Of a DNA stretch of 64,000 nt, positions 52,709 through 64,000 are shown in pieces. Numbering within the stretch: the stretch's first letter is position 1; every line of letters starts with the position of its first letter. The stretch is from Galaxea fascicularis (lineage: Eukaryota > Cnidaria > Anthozoa > Scleractinia > Euphylliidae): the NCBI GenBank assembly GCA_948470475.1, contig OX419342.1, forward strand, positions 1,579,701-1,643,700, given 5' to 3'. The translations under genes were made by a program, and so were the position numbers. The notes beneath the pieces were generated by a model. It was not told where the DNA came from and did no database searches. It saw nothing but the letters and a program-made list of their open reading frames with translations.

Positions 52709-55700
52709 AACGAGAGTAATTCAACATGGAGGTCGACGTCTTCGAGTTCCTTCGTCGACGACATTCTTCAGAAGTACAACTGTCACACTGCAACAGATAA
52801 TCTCTTCTCAAACATGTCAAGTCAGACTTTGGCAGAGCGAATAGCTACTCTGAAAGGCCACGTTTTTAATAATACAAACAGTCACTCTGGAAGCTGGGAC
52901 CAAACCAATTACGACGAAGGAAGCAAAATTGACTTGTCAAACAATACCCCTCCCTCGAGGCTATCTATGTTAACGAATTCTGACTCAAACTGCAATCAAA
53001 GTGAGTTTATAGTTGACTTAAGCAAGTCCAATAATACGAGTATTAAGGGAGAAGACGCCGAGCGACAAAACAGGGTATCCAACAGCAAGGAAATCATAGC
53101 ATCGGGCGCTAGTTCTCTTAGTTACTCGAGTTTAAATTTGTCGCCGAGCGGAGTAAATCGAACTGGCTATGAGGGTGACAGTGAGTTGGCCATTACGGCG
53201 CTGACTTGGAGCGACAAGTTGAATGATAACGCGGTTTCATTATGCTCAGAATATTCTGAGCGGCGAAGTTCCAACCCGGTGGTTGTTATAACGCCAGCGA
53301 TGGCGGAGGAGGGTATTGAGGATTGCGTTGAAATCAGGAATATGAATACGAACGGTGAACTGTCTGCGGCCATGTTGAAAGACAACCATGATACATGTTC
53401 CTTATCAAGCGTTGGTTCATGTTCGGAGAACGAAATTTTAACAGACGACGAACCTTCGGATGATGAAATTAAACCGCCCGTTGAGGAAAAATCGGAAAAG
53501 GTAAGAGCAGCTAGATGGAGTATATATTTAATAACAGCTATGATTTCACTGTGATTGTTCTCGTTTACTTGATCAGCTTATCTTGAATGGCTGTTCGCGG
53601 GTTTTTGCTCTTACAATGACCCCAAATTGTTATGCGGCTTTTGTGGGAAAATTAGCCCGCCAAATCTTACCGCGATTGTTTATTCGGTATTAGATCTTTT
53701 GCGTAAGTTCTTCTTGGGTCTCTGTAAAGAAGTCTGCGTTGACATAGTGCATTTTAATGTTTATTTACTTTAATACGATCCTTGGTCGTGAAACCTTTCC
53801 CATGTTTATATGGTACCATTCATTGGTGTTTATTTCGACAACCGTTTCTGGAATTATGTTATTATTAGTTCGAAGTGTTTGTAATTTCATTTGGTGTTGG
53901 TTTCATAGAGTGTTTTTTGGTTTGATCGACCGAGCATAACAGTAAACTTTGATTTACCTAACTGCTTTCAATATTTCACATGCGATGAGTTAATAATAGT
54001 GTATAAACACTGTGCTTGTTTGTGTGATTGCCGAGGTGGACTAATAGTTTGCGTCGGTTATGATTCTTTTAATGCAATATCTTTGGTTTTACCGACGCAG
54101 AAGGGAAACAGTTTCGCTTGACAACCGTGGCTACAGGAAAGTATATTAAAATGTAAACATACTGTCTTGTTTTTTTTTCGTGTTACATTATCAAACGGAA
54201 GTATATTTTTTTAAGATAATCATTAATTCGAGGATGTTAGTAAAAAATACCAGTAGTGGTGAAAACCTGCGTTAAATATTTTACATACACAAGGGGTACT
54301 TAAAAATTGGTGTTGATAAGTAGAGCATGCATCAAATACTCCCCTTTTTTATTCACTAACACATAGGAAACGAACTTAAGTAATGCAGACAGTTCTCCTG
54401 ACTAAACAACACTGTATACCTTCTCACACCTGCCGGAAATTTAAGGCAAAAAGCCTTTCGGGAGTTGGTACTTTGAACACAACCAGAAAGCGGTAAGGAA
54501 GTTGATTGGATAACATCTGTCTGCCTGTGCAAACAAAACTTCCCCCTTTGTTTCTACTGCAAATGGTTTCCATCCTGCATGCGGGTCTCAGTCTCATAAG
54601 TTTGTAGACCTGAATTTCAAACCTGTTCAATGCTGATTGGTGGTGGATTTGAATGCAGACTTCATCCATGTATTTCTTAAAGTTGTTATGATTATATAAT
54701 CCAGCTTTCAAAAATAAATAGTTAGTAACATTAATAGACAGTAACACTACTACCAATGGTGGCAATGATGATGATGATGATGATGATGACGGCGATGATG
54801 TTGTACATGTATATTCAAAGTGAATCGCATTTGAGGAACATCAAGTTGACATTAAGCTTTGGAAAGTTACTTTGTTGGGTTACTGAGAAAAATGAAATAA
54901 GGTCACTCATTCTTTTTGTTTTCAAGTCCATACAAATTATTGTTCAATTTCTTTAAGAAGCTGACTATCTTCACAGTTAACAACCCACAGGAGCCTTTAT
55001 TTTGATTACAAAGTTATGACAGTTTTGGGGCTTTCAAGAAAATCGAACCAGGTGATTGATGTTAAGCTGTTAAAAAATTTACACAAGCACTACAAGTTGG
55101 ATTTCAGTCATCCTTACATCCCAGGCAGTCAAGAGAATGGTTATTGTTATGATAACAAGCAAAATAATGGAAGAAGTTAAAATTTCCATCTGCGGCATTT
55201 TGGGAAAGATTTCCACACAGCCCCATTCATTAATTATACATGCATTGCTGTCATACTAATTACCCTGTTAGAAAAATGAATAAAGTCTGAGTGACAAAAT
55301 TCATGTATAATAATGGGCTGTGTGGAAATCTTGCCACATTTTGTTGTAAGGTTGGGTGGAGGTTTCATTGTCACCCCAGGGTGTTAAATTCTCTGTTACT
55401 TGACTGGTGAGCAATTGTGGCAAAAACGATGGAAATTATTTCAAACTTGATATAACAAATCTGTCATTATCGTTTTATTGGTTCATTGATCAATATTGAT
55501 TGATATACATTTTTATCTTGGATTTTAGCGTTTAATTTATTGGTGATGAAAAGCAGTGTCTTGCTGAGCTATATGAATCTACCAAGATAAAAAATAGTAA
55601 TCACTCTATCATGGTCTTTGTTGTCCTTCGCTTTAATATGACAATGATAAAATTAATGCTGTTTTTCTGGGTCATGCTTAAAATCATGTTGATGTAAAAC

Positions 55701-58700
55701 CTAAATGTATGCACCCTGTGATAAAGAATTTTACAAGTGTTGCTCAGATCCATGCTTTTCTGCATTTTGTTATTTTGAAGAGGCGGACTGTTAATCTTTT
55801 TAAAAAAAACTTTTTTCATGATTTTCTTCTTATAACCCTTTGACCCCTAAGGGGTCTTCCTTTGACAAGTAAAATCGTCTGGCATTAGACAGAGTAAAAT
55901 CTATAGGGAGGAAAGGGTTAAGGGAGAAAGTATTTTAAGGTAGATAGTTTTTGATCCCTTTAACCCCTAAGGGGTCTCCCTTTGATGAGTAAAATTGTCT
56001 GGCATTAGACAGAGTAAAATCTATGAAGTCACTCTTAGGAGGGAAAGGGTTAAGGGAGATGTTAATAAACTGTTTTTTTAACAAGGCAGGCATACAGCTG
56101 AGCGTAAAAGATGCCCATAAATTTAGAAATTTGGTTGTAAACACTGAATACTATGGAATCTCGGAACAATGCATACTGTAACAGCTATTTCATATTACAT
56201 GTAGACAATGTGTTAAATATTTACTAACATTTAGTAGGTAACAAGGGCATTGCTGTACAGTGTATAATAATTGACTGGACTTGCTTCTTTTTTAGGAAAT
56301 ATATTATAGTGCAGATTCGATTTTATTACCATTTTATTTTTTTATTTTTCTGTGTACCATGCAGATTGGGAGTTGAAAATATTTTTGATTTTAAGATTTG
56401 TAAATTGTGTTTTAAAGAAGTAGTTACTTTTTCTCTGAAGCTGGTGCTTGATGATAAATGACAATAACAAAATTTGATTTTATTTGCATGTGATGCCTTC
56501 TTTGTAAAAATTGTATTTCCTCAGATTTAATGAACATTTTGAAATGCACAAGATTCACAAGATTGAATTGTTACCACTTTCTCAAATTCATTTGTTTGTC
56601 TTTGTTGATTTTGAAATCCTAAATGCTGCACTCATGATGATTTATTAGTAAGCTTCAAAACCTGATTGATTTGCATTTTCATTGTTTCCAGGCATATTTT
56701 CATTCATTTTTCTTTCCTTTTCAATATGAAATTAACATGGAGACAGATGTCCTCACAAAGAATGCAAGGCACTGACTCTTTTTTAAATAGCAATTTGTTA
56801 TTCAAATTTTGTTATTTTTCTTAGCAAAGAGAAAACATTGCTTTCATTTGCCCATTACAGTTGAGGTACACTGTACATTTTGGCTGGTTTATCAAAGCCT
56901 ACAGTGTACACATGTACTTCTTCAAATGTGTATGAGTGAAAAGGACTACTATTGCATGTAAGTGACTGAATCTGTGGAGAACAACAAATTAATTTACAGT
57001 TTGTCATCACAAGGTACAGTTTTATTGGAAGGCTTTAGATGTTTTGTTGAAAATTGAAGAGTTTGTTATTATTCCTTTCTTATTATGGGGATTTAACATG
57101 TGTATTTATTTCAGTTTTCACTGTTCAAGTGGCATTTTAAGATTTTAGTAAAAACAACACTGCAGAGTTACAGGTGTATTTATTTTCCTCAAGATCTGCA
57201 AAGGTTCCCCCCTGAAGAGGGAGGGCACTTTTCTTTACTTAGATTAAAATGTCAGTTCACCAAAGAAAAACAAAACGGAAGATAAGTTTTAAGTCTGGAC
57301 TGATTTACGTTGTCATCAATTTGGCTTCTTTACGCAATTGCATAAAATTGCGTTTCAACTGCAAGGATCATCCTTCACTTGATCACTTAATTATATTATA
57401 AGCATTGAAATAATGGTAATGGAATCTAATGAAGAAATACAGGTGGTTTTTGTGGATTTGTAGGGCTTACTTATATGAACTGTAACACAAATCAACAGCT
57501 ATCATAGTAATAATGATAGCAACAATAAATTACATGAAAGATTAAAAGTGATGAAAAATAAATAAAATTTTGTCTGTGATGGCTAATTTAATTTATACCA
57601 ACTGTCCTCTTCAGCATGATTCTGGTATTTTTGAAAATTAATATTGTTAACTTTGTGTTTTTCAATCACCTCATCCTGTTAGCCCCAGATCAGACATTAG
57701 CATTAACAGTCTTGGAGTTCAGCTATCACCCACGTTCATTTCAGAAGGAAAGAAATAATTATTTTTGAATCACCAACAGTTAACTAAAAAGTTTGTCAGA
57801 GCTTTCGGAAGTCATCCAAATAATTGCTAAAGGTCAGTGATTTGCTTGCTGATCTTCAGCTTTATTTTGGATCAAACTGCAGATGGTGGGGCGTAGGTGT
57901 TTTAACATTTCAATAATTCTGTTTATTAGTTACAGTTAGCATGGGGAAGCCATGCCAAGCCAAGTAAAGAGTGATTATGAATATGATTATTATTATGATT
58001 CAGATTTCTAAAAGCTCCCTGCTAGTAAGTCTTCACAACACATGACTAGTTTTCCTAAGCATCAAACAATCTAATATTCAAATACTCTTTGTAACTACAT
58101 CTACAACTTGTAACTACTTGAAGATTTTAGAATATCTGGCAGTTATACTCACAAAATATTGGATACACTTTATGTTTTACCCTACTAAGAAATAGCATTG
58201 ATTTCTATTCATGGTAAACTTGGGGAAACTCTCTAATTCTATGCTGGCACATAAATTTGAACACTTCAAAATATATCAAAAGCACTATTAATGTGCTTGA
58301 CAGATGATGACTGTAATTATTAGAAGTATTTACTTACACTTTCCTTTGGTTTGATTGTTATTAACAATAAACAAAAAACAAAAACAAAACAAAAATTGTT
58401 AGAACTGGTATTTCCAAAAAAAATAATTTCTACACTATATGAAGGTGCAAATTGTAATCATCCTTTCTTTGTGACTCTATTTTGTGTGTTTAAGTGATGA
58501 AGTAGGATTAGAATTTTCGTTATATTCAAACTTAAGCTTATATCGGATTATGATATGGATTAAATTTGCATTTGCATGTTTATTGGTTGTTTTTTTGCCC
58601 AAATTATCAACCTGGAAATTTCAAACTAATATTGTACAGCAAAGATGTGTAAAACTAGAGTTTTTTTACATTTTAGTTTTTCATAGTTTTTATACCATCT

Positions 58701-61700
58701 GTGTTCATTAGGTTATCTTTAGGAAACAACTCATTCCTCCTTTCTCAAACCTCTCTTTAAAACGTAAAATGGAATTTTTGTGGCATAAGTGAAATTCAAC
58801 AGATTTTGTGGATTAATTTTAAAATTCAAACAGGTGACACCTGCTTTCAGACAAACATTGAGTAGTACCAAGTTTTATTCTAAATTTCTTAATTTAGATT
58901 TGAAGTGCACTAAAATATTGCCATAAAATTTGGGTATTTCTCTTAATGTGGCATCCAAAAAAATAAACATGTGTTTGGGAAAAGTTCAGATTTTGAATAA
59001 GAATAGTTCAAATCTCACACAAAACAAGCAAAATACACCCAACAGGGCATTTCTTTTGTTTTCTAGTGTCTTAGAGTCCTACTTGAATAGCTGGTTAATG
59101 ATCAGTTGTACAAACATGGCAAGATGTACATTATTATGTGAAACTTGTGAAATATTAATGCCTTTCATAGTGGTCTGCCCAGTGCTCAAAATGTAGGCTT
59201 TTTTAACTGCAAGGGTGTTAATTTTTTCTTGAGCCAGTTTTAACTTAAAAGTAATATTCAATGTGCATGTTGTATGCCATGGAAGGCAACTCTGAGTGTA
59301 GACTTACCAAGCAATGCATCTCTTGCTTAATTTTAGTTTGTTATTATTAATTTTTTATGGAATTTTTTTTACAAAGTAGCAAAAAATTGAAGACAGATTT
59401 TTATCACTTAACTTTGCTAAGTTGCACACAAGAATGTCAGAAGCAGCAATTTCTTATTTGCTGGTAATTTTTACTTAGCTAGCATCTCTTATGCCAAAGT
59501 TAACATAATGAACTGTGTAACATTGCAGTTCTTCAAATCAATGTGAAATGTAGCAACGTGCTTAGTTATCATGGATTTTTTTAAATAATATATTTCTGGT
59601 TATTTATTCGTAGCTTTTAGATGTGCAAATCCCAACAATTGAACAGTTTTGTTTTATTTCATTTTTTTCCCAAAACTCTTGTTACTCTACAGACAATTTA
59701 GTCTGCAAACATCCTCAGTCCCTTAAATTATTTTCAAATGTTATCGATCCACCTGAACATTGTGTAGTATTTATGCATCTTAATTGCTTTCTAGATCAAT
59801 TCACGTTGGAAGAAGATCCGAAGCATGATCCACTGGTCCCCATTTGTACAGAATTTTAAAAAGAAATATCCGTGGGTGCAACTTGCAGGACACCAGGGTT
59901 GGTTTGCACTGCTTATTATCTGTTTTGTTCTTTTCTTTAATAGTCACCAGCTCCTGATGTTTGTGCACCAGAAAAGCTGAATTTGTGCTAAATGTCTGCT
60001 TCAGTTCAGATGATTGCTTCATTAGGCAGTGATGTTAAGCCATTCGCTTGGATGGAATAGTTCTGTCAGTAAGGACAGGGGGCTGGGTATTTTACCTGAC
60101 TTTGTGATTATTCTCGTCACATTTTTGCAAAAGGAAAAAAAAAAAAAAAAAGAAAGAAAACAGCCTAAAATGGAAGACAAGATGGTTTCATTCTCAGCTC
60201 TTCATTTCCTTCCATCTAGTTTCATATCATGACTTCAAGGGTTGACCTACAAAGTTCACACAGTGATGCAAAACATCCTAAAACTTAGTTAGAATGCATA
60301 ACATGAAAGCCTCTGCAAATCTGCCACATATGCGACTCTCATGTGTGTTGCCATTGCGAATGGCTGCCAACCTATTGGCCGGAGTTTAACTTGGCCAAAA
60401 TTACATTCAGCCACATGTAACCTATGTGTTTCTTCAGTCTTCATAAATTATAATTATTATTATTATTGTAGGTTGCTTCAAACCTGGTGAGAATGGAATG
60501 ATTCTCAAGAAATCAACAGAGAAAGAAAGGGAATGTTTAGCAAAGCTTATGAAAGATATTCTGAGGCCATACATCCCTGAATACAGAGGAGAGGTTAATA
60601 AAGGTGGTGAACGTATCCTTGATGGTGCATGTTTTTGAAAGTGATGTGACCACTGTTCATTTGCTAACATTGTACAACTAATGCTGATTTGGGTGATGAA
60701 CAAAATCTTGAAATCTTGAAACCCTGTGCTGCTTGCCCTCATTTTTATAGCAGCTAAAAGAGTGTGTTTATGTCAGATAAAATCATTTTGCCCCTCGTGA
60801 AAAGCTCTGGTTCACAGGCCTTTGTGCAGGTTTTGACAATTCATATATGTTTGTGTGGGGTTCTGAGAAGGCCAGGATACCTAATAGTCATAGTTAGTTG
60901 ACTTGCTGGAAACTTTTCCTCTTGTCAAGGGTAGTTACTTCTGTGACTTCACAGTGGAATCTCTTGTACTTGTACATGGATGGGACCTTGATTAAACCTG
61001 AACAACTCCAGGATATCAAGAGAGAAAAGCCACCTCATCTTAATTAAGTTTAAAGTGAAGTTCAGAAAATGTTTTGCAGCTTCTTGTATGAACATGTAGT
61101 GTAGTTGTTGTCTTATCTTTTGAAAAAATGATGGCTACAGCTGTAGAAAAGGAACGTTTGTCTGTCTTTGACATAAATGTCAGGTTATTTGGAAATGCAA
61201 GATCTACTTCAAGATTTTGATAGCCCATCTGTCATGGACTGTAAAATGGGAACAAGGTATGATTAATTTTATGTACAGTAGTTCAGTGAATGTGTATTCA
61301 GTGAAATACATGAAATATTGATATTATTTAAAGGCTGGAAAAAGTACAGGTAGTTAATATTGGAGAAGAAATGGTAGAAGCTTGGGCTTAGCATCCATTT
61401 TGAATAGAACCTCAACCTGCTTACCGGTAATTACCTATTTGAGATTTGTTTTCATCATAACAGTAACTTTTTTTTTCTCCTCAGGACTTACCTGGAGGAT
61501 GAACTTGCCAAGGCTAAATCAAAGCCCAGAAAAGTAAGCCAATTTTGGTACATGAAGGATTATCTATGTTCAAAGCAAACTACAGTTATTTGGTACACAA
61601 AACCAGCCTTAAGGTCGTGTAGAAGACACAGATGACGTATAACAAAAGGAACAATTTTAGAAATAACAGCACCAATTAATTTTGTTTAAGATTAATTAAA

Positions 61701-64000
61701 ACTAATGAATGCTAATTAAACATATACTCTGGAGGGAATACTAAAATCTAAAGCCCAAATCACCTATTAATTATCTAAGTTAAAAAGTGTAGTTGATTTC
61801 AACTCCGATAGACCAGAAGGTGTAAACTACAGGTTGCATGGTGCAGGTCAGAATTTCACTTAAGCATGGTAGTCTTTTGAACGATTTTATTGTTTTGTTT
61901 TGTTGTCTCACACTTACATGACCCAACAGTGCAAAATGAAAATTGGACCTTGAAATTTCCAGAAGTGTATTGGTAGTAGTTCATGTTGATTACGGATCGC
62001 TCTTTTGTGGCTGATCTTCATGCTGTAAACTGAATTGAAACTATATTAATGGTGCAACAAAGTGCACTTATCAACATGAATGAGTGACAGTGAAACATGA
62101 TCTCTATTATCAAAATTGAATTATTCAATATTATTTTAATACTCAGACACTCATCATGTAAGTGTGAAACAATGAAACAAAGCAAAACGAAAAAAAACGC
62201 TGTGGAATTCCCACTGAAGTGAAACTCTAACCTGCACCCTGAAACCTGCAACCTGCAGATTACACCCTCTGTTGATTAACAGTAGTTCATCATAAATGGT
62301 TATATTTCTTGTAGGATCTGTTTCAAAAGATGATTGAAATAGACCCTAATGAACCCACGGAAGAGGAGAAACAAGAAGCAGGAATCACAAAACCCCGCTA
62401 CATGCGATGGAGAGAACAGCTTAGTTCTACAGCAAGTCTTGGCTTCAGGATTGAGGGAATTAAGGTTGAAATTATATCTTTTTCACTCTCAAGAGCATGA
62501 TTTCCTGGTAATTAGGTAGCTGGTGTATAGAAGACAGTTTTCAGGGAAGGTTAACTTTATCTCTAAAAGGTAAAATTAGGTAGCATATTTTAGACCATTT
62601 TACAGCACCATCTAAGTGAAGTCAAGATTTACCACATACACTGCAACTGAAAGTGCACAACCAAAGATCCCGTCTTCATCTATTAACACTTTGCCCTTTC
62701 TTTTGCAGTGTTGAAAGTGTAGATAGTGCGAATAAATAAGGTAGCGAGATAGGGACACTGGTAACACCAAGTTTTAATCTTGTAGTTTTCTATAATTGTA
62801 TCTCCAGAAAGGTGATCAAAAACCAAACAAAGATTTTAAGAAAACAAGAACAAAAGAAGATGTTGACACAGTTTTCGCAGAGTTTATCGGCAATGATGAA
62901 CAAATAAGAGTGAGTGAGAAGTTTCACCTTGGTCAGTAATGTATGCATCAAATTTGTACCCTCTTTAATAATTATTACAAATATGATTTTAGTGAGAAAT
63001 GGCATACAATGGGGCGTCCACAAGAGTACACAAGATTGTGAAAAACTATTTCTGCAGTTTAGGCCAAAAACTATTGGACAGGTACAAATTACAATTACCA
63101 CGTTCTAAGACACTCCATATTCAGAAGAAAGTTTACCTCACAATATTAAAATAAATAAAAAACAATATTAATGTAATAATGTCAAGTTTTAAGCAGTGAT
63201 AAATTTTGACTTTAACATTTTTAATTTCCTTCATTTCATTCACAGAGAAAGTATCTGCGGAGACTCAAAGCCATAAGAGCAACTTTAGAGTCTTCCCCAT
63301 TCTTTCGTTCACATGAGGTGAGTACTGAACTCCAATTTTGGTTAGTTACAAGAAAGAAAACATAAAATTGAGTAGGGCTGAATTGCCTTTCTTGCCAGCT
63401 TTCCTTAAGCCAGCATGCTTGTGAGGTTTTTTCAACACAACCATCAAAATTATCTTTGAAGATTCCCGCAATACTTTATATTACATGTTAAATAATATCA
63501 GTGATCTGGTAAGCAACTACAAATACATCAAGTTCAAAAAAAATATCTAATCCATTAGTCACATGTATATATCGTCGTGGAATACATGTGGGTTCAGAAT
63601 AATATCCTGTTTTAAAGCTCTTACTCAGTTGTTAGCTTATGACCAGTTCACTTGCACAAAAATTCCTGATCAAATGGCAGGATCAACTTAATGCTTAATT
63701 TAAAATAGTCAATGCAAATAATTATTATCATGATACTTCAATTTTGTATTGAAATGTACTGGAGGTGGTTGAAATACATCATTTGCAATTAAAGTAAAAA
63801 GTTGTGAATTTAAAAGTGTGTTGAAAATATTTCATTTTAATTTGAATTTTTCTTTCAAGTGTAAATGATGTGTAGTAATACTTTCTTAGCTTCCGCTAAG
63901 AAGATAGTGATTGAAATGCTTTGTTCAAAATCTCAGGTGATAGGCAGCTCTCTGTTGTTCGTCCATGATGCATTTGGTAAGGCCAGTGTCTGGATGATTG
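52706..64000 (+). CDS. ITPKA/B/C: Inositol-1,4,5-trisphosphate 3-kinase (partial; 3' end beyond window)
   Basis: Phosphorylates Ins(1,4,5)P3 at the 3-position to Ins(1,3,4,5)P4, ending IP3-driven Ca2+ release. Exons: 52706-53500, 59795-59897, 60472-60612, 61184-61256, 61485-61533, 62315-62464, 62808-62909, 63246-63317, 63937-past 64000. Exon 1 encodes 265 residues rich in Ser, Asn, Asp and Glu, probably disordered. The next exon carries a basic/aromatic calmodulin-binding-like stretch, [20 protein letters not shown], leading into [12 protein letters not shown]. The catalytic part has [28 protein letters not shown] (the PxxxDxKxG signature of inositol polyphosphate kinases), [20 protein letters not shown], and GSSLLFVHD. 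The DFGKT-type motif and the last 60 or so residues should follow outside the window. Three vertebrate paralogues exist and I cannot assign one. An upstream in-frame TTG extends the frame, but 52706 is the first ATG in this frame. Confidence 0.93.
53501..59794 (+). other. First intron of the IP3 3-kinase gene
   Basis: A 6.3-kb AT-rich interval. It holds a (GAT)n run at 54766-54790 and two TTAACCC-ended repeats at 55833-56053. A stretch near 55200-55330 contains the inverted phrases TTTCCACACAGCCCATT-like and GGGCTGTGTGGAAAT, probably another short MITE. No coding sequence was recognised. It may contain an alternative promoter for a shorter kinase, but nothing in the sequence shows this. Confidence 0.5.
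55833..56053. repeat. Two tandem TTAACCC-ended MITE copies
   Basis: Copies at 55833-55921 and 55956-56053 share CCCCTAAGGGGTC, then TGGCATTAGACAGAGTAAAA and AAAGGGTTAAGG. They are about 35 bp apart in the same orientation and are the same family as 46054-46163. TTAA at the edges fits piggyBac-type target choice. Confidence 0.75.

Overview
The window is animal nuclear DNA. It has long introns with GT/AG borders, weak AT bias, and many short inverted-repeat transposons, tRNA-derived SINEs, a LINE remnant and a Penelope-like retroelement. The repeat types and gene content suggest a cnidarian, most likely an anthozoan such as a coral or anemone. That is inference; no marker gene was compared. All exon models were built by hand from splice signals, reading frame and family resemblance.

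Layout. Bases 1-1713 hold two candidate exons of an unidentified minus-strand gene. Bases 1.7-6.8 kb are intergenic, with a SINE and a PIF/Harbinger-like MITE. From 6.8 to 38.1 kb a single plus-strand gene fills the window. It has 66 coding exons whose phases all agree (5,856 nt, 1,951 residues) and an alternative first exon 2 kb upstream. The predicted protein begins with a CFAP97-type (hemingway/KIAA1430) ciliary domain, followed by an acidic/lysine-rich linker and five complete four-repeat annexin cores, 20 annexin repeats in all. Each core is joined to the next by a two-exon Lys/Glu-rich linker. This domain combination and repeat number is the main discovery candidate. Its introns carry nested MITEs, GACT tetranucleotide arrays, a LINE fragment and a 5'-truncated Penelope-like element (reverse transcriptase plus GIY-YIG nuclease) with a hammerhead-like motif downstream of its stop codon.

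Downstream, an intronless XK-related (XKR) membrane protein gene lies on the minus strand (39,966-41,189). It stands head-to-head with a complete 13-exon DCAF4 orthologue (42,121-49,800; 497 residues), a WD-repeat substrate receptor of CUL4-DDB1 ubiquitin ligase. From 52,706 to the right edge lies the 5' and catalytic part of an inositol-1,4,5-trisphosphate 3-kinase gene: a long disordered first exon, a 6.3-kb intron, then eight more exons before the window cuts the gene.

Functionally, the giant annexin (Ca2+-dependent membrane binding), the scramblase-family XKR protein and the IP3 3-kinase all touch Ca2+ or membrane biology. Nothing in the sequence shows they are co-regulated, and in an animal genome neighbourhood alone is weak evidence. 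The only arrangement suggesting shared control is the roughly 0.9-kb head-to-head XKR/DCAF4 interval.
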